Source of the DNA: Pseudomonadota bacterium
Lineage (GTDB): Bacteria; Pseudomonadota; Gammaproteobacteria; Burkholderiales; Rhodocyclaceae
Reading direction: 5' to 3'
DNA length: 41,289 bases
Assembly (NCBI GenBank): GCA_022705135.1
Contig: JAKJFA010000014.1
Span: forward strand, 1 to 41,289
Shown here: positions 33,502-41,289 of the stretch, in pieces
How the letters are laid out: every line of letters begins with the position of its first letter
Position numbering within the stretch: position 1 is the stretch's first letter
Made by a program: the position numbers and the translations under genes
Notes under the pieces: model-generated
Told to the model about the DNA's origin: nothing
Databases searched by the model: none
Seen by the model: only the letters and a program-made list of their open reading frames with translations

Positions 33502-33583
33502 ACAGAAACTCCCGAAAAAACAAAATGTTAAACAAATACTTCAAAAATGATTTGGAATTTTATCACCCACAAAGGCTTCAACT

Positions 33584-33592
33584 TGCGATAAT
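33584..33592 (+). promoter_or_regulatory. Candidate extended -10 promoter of the Liv locus
   Basis: TGC followed by GATAAT lies about 57 bases before the ATG of the first binding protein. A small hairpin (AAGGCAA 33608-33614 with TTGCCTT 33623-33629) follows in the presumed leader. No -35 box at proper spacing. Confidence 0.4.
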
Positions 33593-33648
33593 GCCAATTT
33601 TTGGAGCAAGGCAATTTCGCTTTTGCCTTTAACCTGGGAGGTCATCGA

Positions 33649-34788
33649 ATGAACAGAATCCTGCTTGCGGCGCTCCTTGCGGCGCTGGCCGCGACCGCAT
33701 CGGCAGAAATCAATATTGGCGTGACCGTTTCTGCTTCCGGTCCGGCCGCATCGCTCGGCATTCCGGAAAAGAACAGTTTTGCCCTCCTGCCTACGACCAT
33801 CGCCGGCCAAAAGATCAATTACATCATCCTCGATGATGCTTCCGATACGACCACGGCGGTCAAGAATACCAAGAAGCTGATTTCCGAGCACAAGGTGGAT
33901 GCCATCGTCGGATCAACCATCACGCCCAATTCTCTGGCCATGATCGATGTGGTGGCCGAGAATGAGACACCGATGATTTCGATGTCCGCTGCTGCGCGCA
34001 TTGTCGAGCCGATGGATGCCAAACGCTACTGGGTGTTCAAGAACGCCCAGAATGATCCGCACATGGCGACCGCGATTGTGCAGCACATGACCGACAACAA
34101 CATCAAGACCGTGGCCTATATTGGCTTTGCCGACGCGTACGGTGAGGGCTGGTGGAACGAGTTCAGCAAAATCGCCGAACTCAGGAAGCTCAAGATCGTC
34201 GCCAGTGAACGTTTCAACCGCACCGATACTTCGGTGACCGGCCAGGTACTCAAGATCCTCGCCGCCAAGCCCGACGCCGTTCTCATTGGCGGTGCGGGGA
34301 CTCCGGCGGCGCTGCCGCAGAAATCGCTCAAGGAAAAGGGCTACAAGGGCGTCATCTACCAGACGCACGGGGTGGCCAATGTCGATTTTCTGAGGGTTTG
34401 CGGCAAGGATTGCGAGGGCACCTTCTTTCCTGTCGGCCCCGTTCTCGTGGCGGCGCAACTTCCAGACAGCAACCCGGTCAAGAAGGTGGCGCTTGAGTAC
34501 ACCAGCAAATATGAGACGGTGCATGGCAAGGGCAGCGTCTCGACCTTTGGTGCGCACGTCTGGGATGCCGGATTGCTGCTGGCCAAAGCCATTCCGGTAG
34601 CTCTGAAGAAGGCTCAGCCTGGAACGAAGGAGTTTCGCAAAGCGCTGCGCGACGCCCTCGAAAACACCAAAGAGCTGATTGGCGCTCATGGCGTCTATAA
34701 CATGAGTCCCCAGGATCACCTTGGTTTTGACCAACGCGCCCGTGTCATGGTCAAGATCGAGAAAGGTACCTGGAAATTGATCCAGTAA
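33649..34788 (+). CDS. Liv-type ABC transporter substrate-binding protein, copy 1
   Basis: The 379-residue protein has a short signal peptide (cleavage about A-S-A before E-I-N-I) and the Leu/Ile/Val-binding fold: I-G-V-T-V-S-A-S-G-P-A-A-S-L-G-I-P, L-D-D-A-S-D-T-T-T-A, and Y-G-E-G-W-W. It delivers a ligand to the permease-ATPase genes downstream; the ligand cannot be named (branched-chain amino acid, amide, or aromatic acid are all used by the family). The ATG at 33649 with GGGAGG about 7 bases upstream is clear. The gene is followed by an almost identical copy. Confidence 0.92.
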   Translation: MNRILLAALLAALAATASAEINIGVTVSASGPAASLGIPEKNSFALLPTTIAGQKINYIILDDASDTTTAVKNTKKLISEHKVDAIVGSTITPNSLAMIDVVAENETPMISMSAAARIVEPMDAKRYWVFKNAQNDPHMATAIVQHMTDNNIKTVAYIGFADAYGEGWWNEFSKIAELRKLKIVASERFNRTDTSVTGQVLKILAAKPDAVLIGGAGTPAALPQKSLKEKGYKGVIYQTHGVANVDFLRVCGKDCEGTFFPVGPVLVAAQLPDSNPVKKVALEYTSKYETVHGKGSVSTFGAHVWDAGLLLAKAIPVALKKAQPGTKEFRKALRDALENTKELIGAHGVYNMSPQDHLGFDQRARVMVKIEKGTWKLIQ

Positions 34789-34805
34789 TTTGAACAAGTG
34801 CTTCT

Positions 34806-34841
34806 CCAGGAGAACGGAATGTTTCCTGGGGATGTTTTTTT
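34806..34841 (+). terminator. Intrinsic terminator/attenuator between the two binding-protein genes
   Basis: CCAGGA pairs with TCCTGG, extended by AAC with GTT past a bulged G, around a GGAAT loop; seven T residues follow at 34835-34841. It lies 18 bases after the first binding-protein gene and 18 before the second. Partial read-through would give more of the first binding protein than of the rest of the transporter. Confidence 0.6.
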
Positions 34842-34859
34842 ACTTTCGAAAGGAATGAC

Positions 34860-35999
<1,140 letters not shown>

Positions 36000-36026
36000 T
36001 ATTGGGCGGATTCAGGCCAAGCGCAT

Positions 36027-36063
36027 TTTCGGCGCGGGGTTGAACCCCGTGCCGAAATTTTTT
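36027..36063 (+). terminator. Rho-independent terminator after the second binding-protein gene
   Basis: TTTCGGCGCGGGG pairs with CCCCGTGCCGAAA (one G-T pair) around a five-base loop, and six T residues follow (36058-36063). It divides the binding-protein genes from the permease genes. Confidence 0.85.
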
Positions 36064-36135
36064 GCCCGGCAAGACCACAGTCTTGAGATAATCCCGCCTC
36101 TTCAAAACTGTTGCCGATGATTTGATCCAGGGATC

Positions 36136-37141
36136 ATGGATTTTCAGGTATTTCTTCTGCTCGGTCAGGATGGCGTGACCAATGGCGCTATTTACGCCCT
36201 TCTTGCCCTGGCGTTGGTGCTGGTGTTCACTGTCACCCGTGTCATTTTCATTCCGCAGGGGGAATTTATCGCCTTTGGGGCCCTGACCCTGGCGGCATTG
36301 CAGGCAGGCAAGTTTCCCGGGACGGTCTGGTTGCTGTTGGCGGCTGGGAGTGCCGTCGCCGTGCTTGATGGCATTGTCCTCCTGCGCGAGCGCAGGTTTT
36401 CCCGGCTCCCACCCCTGATTTTGGCCAATGTCGGATTTCCGCTGGCCTGCGCTGCGCTGCTTTGGCTGGTGCCGATGTCGAACTTGCCGCTGTGGGCGCT
36501 GGCGAGTTTTTCCATGCTGCTTGTCGTTCCCCTGGGACCCATGGTGTACCGGATTGCCTTTCAGCCTTTGGCCAGCGCATCAACTTTGGTGTTGCTCATT
36601 GTCGCGGTGGCGGTGCATCTTGCCCTGATCGGTCTTGGCCTCCTGATGTTCGGCGCGGAAGGCTGGCGCACCCCCGCCTTTACGGAGACCAATTTCGAAA
36701 TTGCCGGAGCACCGCTGCAGGGGCAAACCCTCCTGGTGATTCTGGCTTCGGCGGTTTTGATCGTGGCGCTGTACTTCTTTTTTGAACGTACCATCTATGG
36801 CAAAGCGCCTGATGGGGATTTCGGCCCGCATGGCAGGCAGGCTGTCCTTTACCCTGGCTGCCGCGATTGGTGCTTTTTCCGGCATCCTGGTCGCGCCCAT
36901 TACGACCATTTATTACGATTCCGGTTTCTTGATGGGCCTCAAGGGATTTGTCGGCGCCATCATTGGCGGTCTGGCCTCGTATCCCGTTGCGGCATTGGGC
37001 GCCTTGCTGGTCGGATTGCTCGAGTCTTATTCCTCTTACTGGGCGAGCGCTTTCAAAGAGGTTATTGTTTTCACCCTCATTCTTCCCGTCCTGCTCTGGC
37101 GTTCTCTGGCTTCGCGGCACATTGAGGAGGATGAGGAATGA
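36136..37141 (+). pseudogene. LivH-type branched-chain amino acid ABC permease, broken by an internal deletion
   Basis: The first frame (from ATG 36136) reads as a LivH permease: N-G-A-I-Y-A-L-L-A-L-A-L-V-L-V-F, I-P-Q-G-E-F, and F-F-F-E-R-T-I-Y-G-K-A, after which it leaves the family and runs out of frame to 37125. The other forward frame resumes at R-L-M-G-I-S-A-R-M-A-G-R-L-S-F and continues to 37141 with G-F-V-G-A-I-I-G-G and L-L-E-S-Y-S-S-Y. Homologues have about eleven more residues between the two parts (the cytoplasmic loop touching the ATPases), so about 35 bp are missing at 36805-36809. The second frame is the one that overlaps livMG by 4 bases. As it stands the transporter lacks an intact LivH unless a copy exists elsewhere or the assembly is wrong. 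Confidence 0.85.
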
Positions 37142-38913
37142 AGCGCCGTCATCTGCCGATTGTCCTTTTCGTTCTGGTTGTTCTCGCCGCCCCATACTTC
37201 CTGTCTGACTTCAGGATTGCCCTGACCAACTACATCGGCCTCTATGCGCTGGTCGCGCTCGGCTTGGTGCTTCTGACCGGAATTGGCGGCCTGACCTCAT
37301 TCGGGCAGGCCGCCTTCGTCGGATTGGGTGCCTATGTGACCGCATACTTGTCGACAGTGCATGGCGTTTCCCCCTGGATCAATTTGCTGGTCGGATTGGG
37401 GCTGACCCTTCTGCTGGCCTACGTGATCGGCTTTGTCACCCTGCGCATGAGCGGCCACTTTTTGCCGCTTGCCACGATCGCCTGGGGAATCAGCCTCTAT
37501 TATCTGTTTGGCAATCTGGACATGCTGGGCGGCAACACCGGGATCAGCGGCATCCCCGCCCTCAAGATCATTTCCTGGGAAATCAGATCGGAGCGAGAGT
37601 TCTACTACCTGATCTGGGTGGTCCTGTTGCTGGCCATGCTGGCGGTGCGTAATCTGCTCGATTCGCGCGCCGGGCGTGCTATTCGCGCCCTCAAGGGCGG
37701 TGTGGTCATGGCCGAATCGTTTGGCGTCAACACGCCACGCGCCAAAATGGCCGTCTTTTTGATTGCCGCTCTGACGGCGGCAATTTCCGGCTGGCTTTAT
37801 GCCCATTTGCAACGCTTCGTCAATCCGACGCCGTTTTCATTGACGCAGGGGATCGAGTTCCTGTTTATGGCCGTGGTGGGCGGTATCGGTCATGTCTGGG
37901 GCGCGATTGCCGGAGCGCTGGTGGTCACGGAACTCAAGCAAAGGCTTCAGGATCTGCTGCCCGGACTGCTGGGTCAAAGCGGCAATTTCGAAATCATTTT
38001 CTTTGGCATCGCCATGGTGCTGATTTTGCAGTGGGCGCGCCATGGCCTGTGGTCCCTGATTTTACGCCTTGCTCGTCGCATTGCCCCGAACCGTTCCTGG
38101 CGGCGTCCGCTTGCACCCTCCGGGCCTTTGCCGCGGCGCAGCCTGCCGGCGAGCGGAACGGTACTTTTGGAAGTCAAGGAAGTCAGCAAGTATTTTGGTG
38201 GGCTGGCAGCCAACCAGAAAATGAGTCTCAACGTGAAGGCCGGCGAAGTCATGGCCCTGATTGGCCCGAACGGGGCTGGCAAAAGCACCCTGTTTAATTG
38301 CATTTCTGCGGTCAATCCAGCCGATGGTGGCGAAATCAAGTTTCTCGACGAGCGTATTGATGCCCTGTCGGCGCGCGAAATTGCCCGGCGTGGCATGAGC
38401 CGCACCTTTCAACACGTCCGCTTGCTGCAGCAGATGACTGTCCTCGAAAATGTTGCTATTGGGGCCCATCTGCGCGGCCGGCGCGGCGTTCTTGCCGCGG
38501 CCATGCGTTTGAATCGGACCGAGGAGGCGGGCCTGCTGGCAGAAGCGGCGCGGCAAATCGAGCGCGTGGGCTTGACCGAGCATCTGTTCGATCCGGCCGG
38601 TAGCCTGGCACTTGGAAAACAGCGCATTGTCGAAATCGCCCGCGCCCTGGCCTCCGATCCCTGCCTGCTTCTGCTCGATGAGCCGGCGGCCGGGCTGCGT
38701 CACATGGAAAAACAGGCCCTGGCCGAGCTGCTCCGGAAATTGCGTGCCGAGGATATCGGTATTCTGCTGGTCGAGCACGATATGGATTTTGTCATGGGCT
38801 TGGCGGATCGCGTCGTGGTTATGGAGTTCGGCGAAAAGCTGGCCGAAGGTCTGCCGCAGGAGATTCAGGAGAATCCGCTGGTGCTCGAGGCCTATCTTGG
38901 AGGAGTGGAGTAA
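37138..38913 (+). CDS. Fused LivM-LivG: ABC permease and ATP-binding protein
   Basis: The 591-residue protein joins two transporter subunits. Residues 1-300 are a LivM permease with about ten helices (G-L-T-S-F-G-Q-A-A-F-V-G-L-G-A-Y, V-V-G-G-I-G-H-V-W-G-A-I-A-G). After a basic/Pro-rich linker (about 310-342) comes a LivG ATPase: Walker A G-P-N-G-A-G-K-S-T (376-384), F-Q-H-V-R-L, signature L-A-L-G-K-Q-R, Walker B L-L-L-L-D-E-P-A-A-G-L and V-E-H-D-M. Such fusions are known in proteobacterial Liv-type loci. It is coupled by short overlaps to livH upstream and livF downstream. Confidence 0.94.
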   Translation: MKRRHLPIVLFVLVVLAAPYFLSDFRIALTNYIGLYALVALGLVLLTGIGGLTSFGQAAFVGLGAYVTAYLSTVHGVSPWINLLVGLGLTLLLAYVIGFVTLRMSGHFLPLATIAWGISLYYLFGNLDMLGGNTGISGIPALKIISWEIRSEREFYYLIWVVLLLAMLAVRNLLDSRAGRAIRALKGGVVMAESFGVNTPRAKMAVFLIAALTAAISGWLYAHLQRFVNPTPFSLTQGIEFLFMAVVGGIGHVWGAIAGALVVTELKQRLQDLLPGLLGQSGNFEIIFFGIAMVLILQWARHGLWSLILRLARRIAPNRSWRRPLAPSGPLPRRSLPASGTVLLEVKEVSKYFGGLAANQKMSLNVKAGEVMALIGPNGAGKSTLFNCISAVNPADGGEIKFLDERIDALSAREIARRGMSRTFQHVRLLQQMTVLENVAIGAHLRGRRGVLAAAMRLNRTEEAGLLAEAARQIERVGLTEHLFDPAGSLALGKQRIVEIARALASDPCLLLLDEPAAGLRHMEKQALAELLRKLRAEDIGILLVEHDMDFVMGLADRVVVMEFGEKLAEGLPQEIQENPLVLEAYLGGVE

Positions 38914-39671
38914 TGCCGTTTCGCCATCCGGAACACTCCGTCATCCTGGAAGTTCGCGATCTTTGCGTGGCCTATGGTAAGGTCGAAGCGCTGTCGCAAG
39001 TCAGTCTTTCGCTCCGACGGGGTGAAATCGTGACCGTGATCGGGCCCAACGGTGCCGGAAAAACCACCCTGCTTTTGGCGCTGATGGGGCTATTGCCTGT
39101 CGCTTCCGGCGAAATCCTCTATATGGGGCATGCGCAGCGCGGGCGCGAGCGCGAAGTTGAATTCCTGGTCCGTCAAGGGATGACGCTGGTGCCGGAAAAG
39201 CGGGAACTCTTCGCCGAAATGAGCGTTGAAGACAATCTTCTTTTGGGCGCTTTTGATCGTTATCGGTGCGGTCACCGCGACCACCTTGAAACCATGGAAG
39301 AGGTCTTTGCACTTTTCCCGCGTTTGGAAGAGCGTCGTGACCAAGAGGCAGGCACCCTCTCTGGCGGCGAGCGTCAAATGCTTGCCATGGGGCGTGCGCT
39401 CATGGCCAAGCCGCGCCTGCTCATGCTCGACGAGCCTTCACTCGGGCTGGCACCTCTCGTTATTCGGGATATTTTCCGCGTCATCGCCGAGTTGAAAGAA
39501 AGTGGCGTGGCCATCCTGCTTATCGAGCAAAACGCGCGTGCTGCCCTGCAGATCGCGGATTACGCCTATGTTTTGGAGACGGGCGAGGTTTCACTTTCAG
39601 GACGTAGCGACGAGCTCTCGCGTGATCCGCGCGTCATCGAGAGTTACCTGGGGCTGGGGCACAAACACTGA
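38913..39671 (+). CDS. livF: Liv-type ABC transporter ATP-binding protein LivF
   Basis: The 252-residue ABC ATPase has Walker [24 protein letters not shown], signature L-S-G-G-E-R-Q-M, Walker B L-M-L-D-E-P-S-L-G-L-A-P and I-E-Q-N-A. P-E-x-R-x-L-F and S-L-G-L-A-P are typical of LivF. The start overlaps the livMG stop (TAATG). It ends the locus, with three bases between it and the convergent receiver-TPR gene. Confidence 0.93.
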   Translation: MPFRHPEHSVILEVRDLCVAYGKVEALSQVSLSLRRGEIVTVIGPNGAGKTTLLLALMGLLPVASGEILYMGHAQRGREREVEFLVRQGMTLVPEKRELFAEMSVEDNLLLGAFDRYRCGHRDHLETMEEVFALFPRLEERRDQEAGTLSGGERQMLAMGRALMAKPRLLMLDEPSLGLAPLVIRDIFRVIAELKESGVAILLIEQNARAALQIADYAYVLETGEVSLSGRSDELSRDPRVIESYLGLGHKH

Positions 39672-39674
39672 CGG

Positions 39675-41289
39675 TCAGGCGCCCAGTGCCTCATGGATGG
39701 GTTGCCCGTTCTTTTTGGCGACTGAGGTGTAAAGATCGCGTGCCGAGGCCACCTTGGGGCTGTTTCTGTCCTTGGCATGGGCCCGCCGCAGGTACTGAAG
39801 GCCACGATCGGCGAGTTCCTGGTCCCAGCCTTTTTGGTCGATGAGTGTGAAGATCGCCTTCGAGGCATTGACCAAGAATTGCAGATTGGGTACCTGCTCG
39901 ACGGCCTGAATGAGCAATTCGACCGCGCCTTCGAGATCGCCGGCGCGGGCGGCCAATACCCCCTTGTTGTTGAGATTGACGATTTCGGTACTGACTTCAT
40001 CCAGCAGTGCCTTGCCGGCATCCTCGTTGCCGGTTTTTCTAAAGACTTCCGTGATGTGCTCGATGATATGCTGGTCTTCGTTATTTTCTGCCGCAACCTG
40101 GCGCAGGATGGCCTGCGCCGTGTCTTGTTTTCCGCTGACGAGACAGGCGTGGGCGAGATCGACACTCAGACGTTGCAGGGTGGGTTTGCCTGTTTCGGCG
40201 GCGACTTGTTGAATTTGCTGATGCAGGGTCAGCGCCTGATCGACCATTTGTTGTGCCTTATCGGTCTGGCCCTCTTGCTGCAGGCAAAGGCTCTCCATGA
40301 CCAGGCTCGCCATTTCGGCTTGTTTGTCGCCACGCCATTCGCGCTTGAGCTCGGAAATCACTTTGCGGGAGGCGGCCACGTCGCCGCGTTCGACCAGCAC
40401 GCGCGACAGGTTGGTGAAGTCGTCCACGCCTTTGAGCGACGAGCCTTGGTGCCGTTCGAGCACCTTGCCATAAGCCCTTTCCGCCGTCAGCAGATCCTTG
40501 TTGCGTGCGGCAATGTCGCCGACCAGGCGTTGGCGTATCGTGTTGTTGGGTGAAATGGTAGCGGCGCGTTGCAATGCCTGTTGCGCTTTTTCGAGTTTTC
40601 CTTGCGCTTCATGGACCGAAGAAAGGAAATCATAAGCGGATAGGTATTCCGGGGTTTCTTCGGTCACCTGCGTCGCCAGTTTTTCGGCTTCTTCAAAATT
40701 GCCACGCTCTTTCAGGGCTTGCGCCAAGCCCATTTTGGCCCAGGGAACAACCTTGGCTTCGAGAACGCGCCGGTAAACCTCTTCGGCTTCCTCGTGCTTT
40801 CCCAAGCTATGCAAAAGTTCGCCTTCAAAACGCAGGGCATCGTACATATAGGCTGGTTGTTGCTGTTCAATGCGCTTGCAGGCGGCGATGGCCTCCATCA
40901 GATCGCCGCGCTCGATTTGCTGGTAGATCTTTTGCAAAATGTGCTTGCGGTAAATGGCGCGAATCAGCCGTGCTTGCAACTGTTCTCCGGTAAAAGGCTT
41001 GATGAGGTAGTCATCTGGGGCGAGCTCGGCCAATGAGACGACATTGTTGTAGGAGCGCTCTCCCGTGATGATCATATAGACCGTTGATAGCGGAATGAGG
41101 TGGGCGTGACGCAACTCTTCCAGCAATTGTTGGCCGTCGCGCCCGTCTTCGAGGACGAAGTCTGAGAGGATGATGTCAAATCGGTGGGTGTTCACCTGGC
41201 GAATAACCTCAGCCGAACTGCCGGCGCTATGAACCGAGGTGACGCCCAGAGCCGACAGCATCAGGCGCAGCGAGTCCCGCGCCGGCGGG
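39675..41289 (-). CDS. Receiver domain-TPR repeat protein (5' end outside window)
   Basis: The frame is open past the ATG at 41261 to the right edge (reading R-D-S-L-R-L-M-L), so the true start, including the acidic pair of the receiver, is outside. The visible part has the receiver phospho-acceptor in F-D-I-I-L-S-D-F and the lysine in Y-L-I-K-P-F. About 400 residues of TPR-like helical repeats follow (A-x-A-C-K-R-I-E-Q-Q-Q-P, G-N-F-E-E-A-E-K-L-A, G-K-L-E-K-A-Q-Q-A-L, G-D-L-E-G-A-V-E-L). No DNA-binding or enzymatic output is seen, so it probably acts by protein contacts on phosphorylation. The partner kinase is not identifiable; the hybrid kinase in this window is one candidate. Confidence 0.88.
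   Translation of the reverse strand, partial: PPARDSLRLMLSALGVTSVHSAGSSAEVIRQVNTHRFDIILSDFVLEDGRDGQQLLEELRHAHLIPLSTVYMIITGERSYNNVVSLAELAPDDYLIKPFTGEQLQARLIRAIYRKHILQKIYQQIERGDLMEAIAACKRIEQQQPAYMYDALRFEGELLHSLGKHEEAEEVYRRVLEAKVVPWAKMGLAQALKERGNFEEAEKLATQVTEETPEYLSAYDFLSSVHEAQGKLEKAQQALQRAATISPNNTIRQRLVGDIAARNKDLLTAERAYGKVLERHQGSSLKGVDDFTNLSRVLVERGDVAASRKVISELKREWRGDKQAEMASLVMESLCLQQEGQTDKAQQMVDQALTLHQQIQQVAAETGKPTLQRLSVDLAHACLVSGKQDTAQAILRQVAAENNEDQHIIEHITEVFRKTGNEDAGKALLDEVSTEIVNLNNKGVLAARAGDLEGAVELLIQAVEQVPNLQFLVNASKAIFTLIDQKGWDQELADRGLQYLRRAHAKDRNSPKVASARDLYTSVAKKNGQPIHEALGA

Noticed and set aside
33502..33648. Possible FMN riboswitch near ribE
   Set aside because: The conserved RFN-element blocks are absent upstream of ribE; the region is AT-rich and fits a divergent promoter.
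36782..37141. Programmed frameshifting in livH, or two separate permease genes
   Set aside because: No slippery sequence is seen at the junction, about eleven conserved residues are missing, and the second frame has no ribosome-binding site. A deletion explains this better.

Overview
The window looks like chromosomal DNA of a GC-rich betaproteobacterium, most likely in or near the Rhodocyclales. The arguments are the coaE-zapD-yacG block, a Nudix/ThiE-like fusion beside a DUF815 ATPase, thiL-pgpA-pncC, and betaproteobacterial forms of argS, ubiB and TrmB. This placement rests on gene content and protein style only; no search was run. There is no plasmid, phage or CRISPR signature. Coding density is very high, many neighbouring genes overlap by 1-17 bases, and no stretch above 300 bases lacks a gene.

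Layout. (1) 1-2.5 kb: tail of a DUF4178-type membrane protein, a 48-residue peptide and a membrane-anchored spermidine-synthase-like protein. (2) 2.4-7.5 kb: YhcC-type radical SAM protein, tRNA-Lys(CTT) with promoter and terminator, a glutathione transferase, a VanZ-like protein, a Sir2 deacylase and MltA. (3) 7.6-10.7 kb: DUF815 ATPase, Nudix/ThiE fusion and two unrecognised exported proteins. (4) 10.7-14.5 kb, minus strand: trpB2 (broken), SPOR protein, coaE, zapD, yacG. (5) 14.6-16.8 kb: thiL, a 272-bp MITE-like element, pgpA, pncC. (6) 16.9-23.1 kb, minus strand: a periplasmic binding protein, a 1077-residue hybrid histidine kinase and ubiB. (7) 23.2-27.7 kb: argS, SPOR protein, DsbA-like protein, SDR, trmB. 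(8) 27.8-33.5 kb: tandem-receiver protein, ftsE, a diguanylate cyclase, ftsX, a Tat-type FAD oxidoreductase and convergent ribE. (9) 33.6-39.7 kb: a Liv-type ABC uptake locus with two near-identical binding proteins, a broken livH, a fused LivM-LivG and LivF. (10) 39.7-41.3 kb, minus strand: a receiver-TPR protein cut by the window edge.

How the genes work together. Envelope and division functions recur (zapD, two SPOR proteins, ftsEX, mltA, DsbA). The most unusual arrangement is a membrane GGDEF enzyme encoded between ftsE and ftsX with tight overlaps, which suggests c-di-GMP is tied to the FtsEX complex. A Liv-type binding protein precedes a hybrid kinase with no transporter beside it, which suggests a ligand-sensing pair. 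Two conserved genes, trpB2 and livH, are each broken by what looks like a short deletion between 4-5 bp direct repeats. The MITE-like element sits exactly between thiL and pgpA. Its terminal repeats supply the thiL stop and the present pgpA start, and a 14-bp copy of its end supplies the stop of the Sir2 gene 10 kb away.
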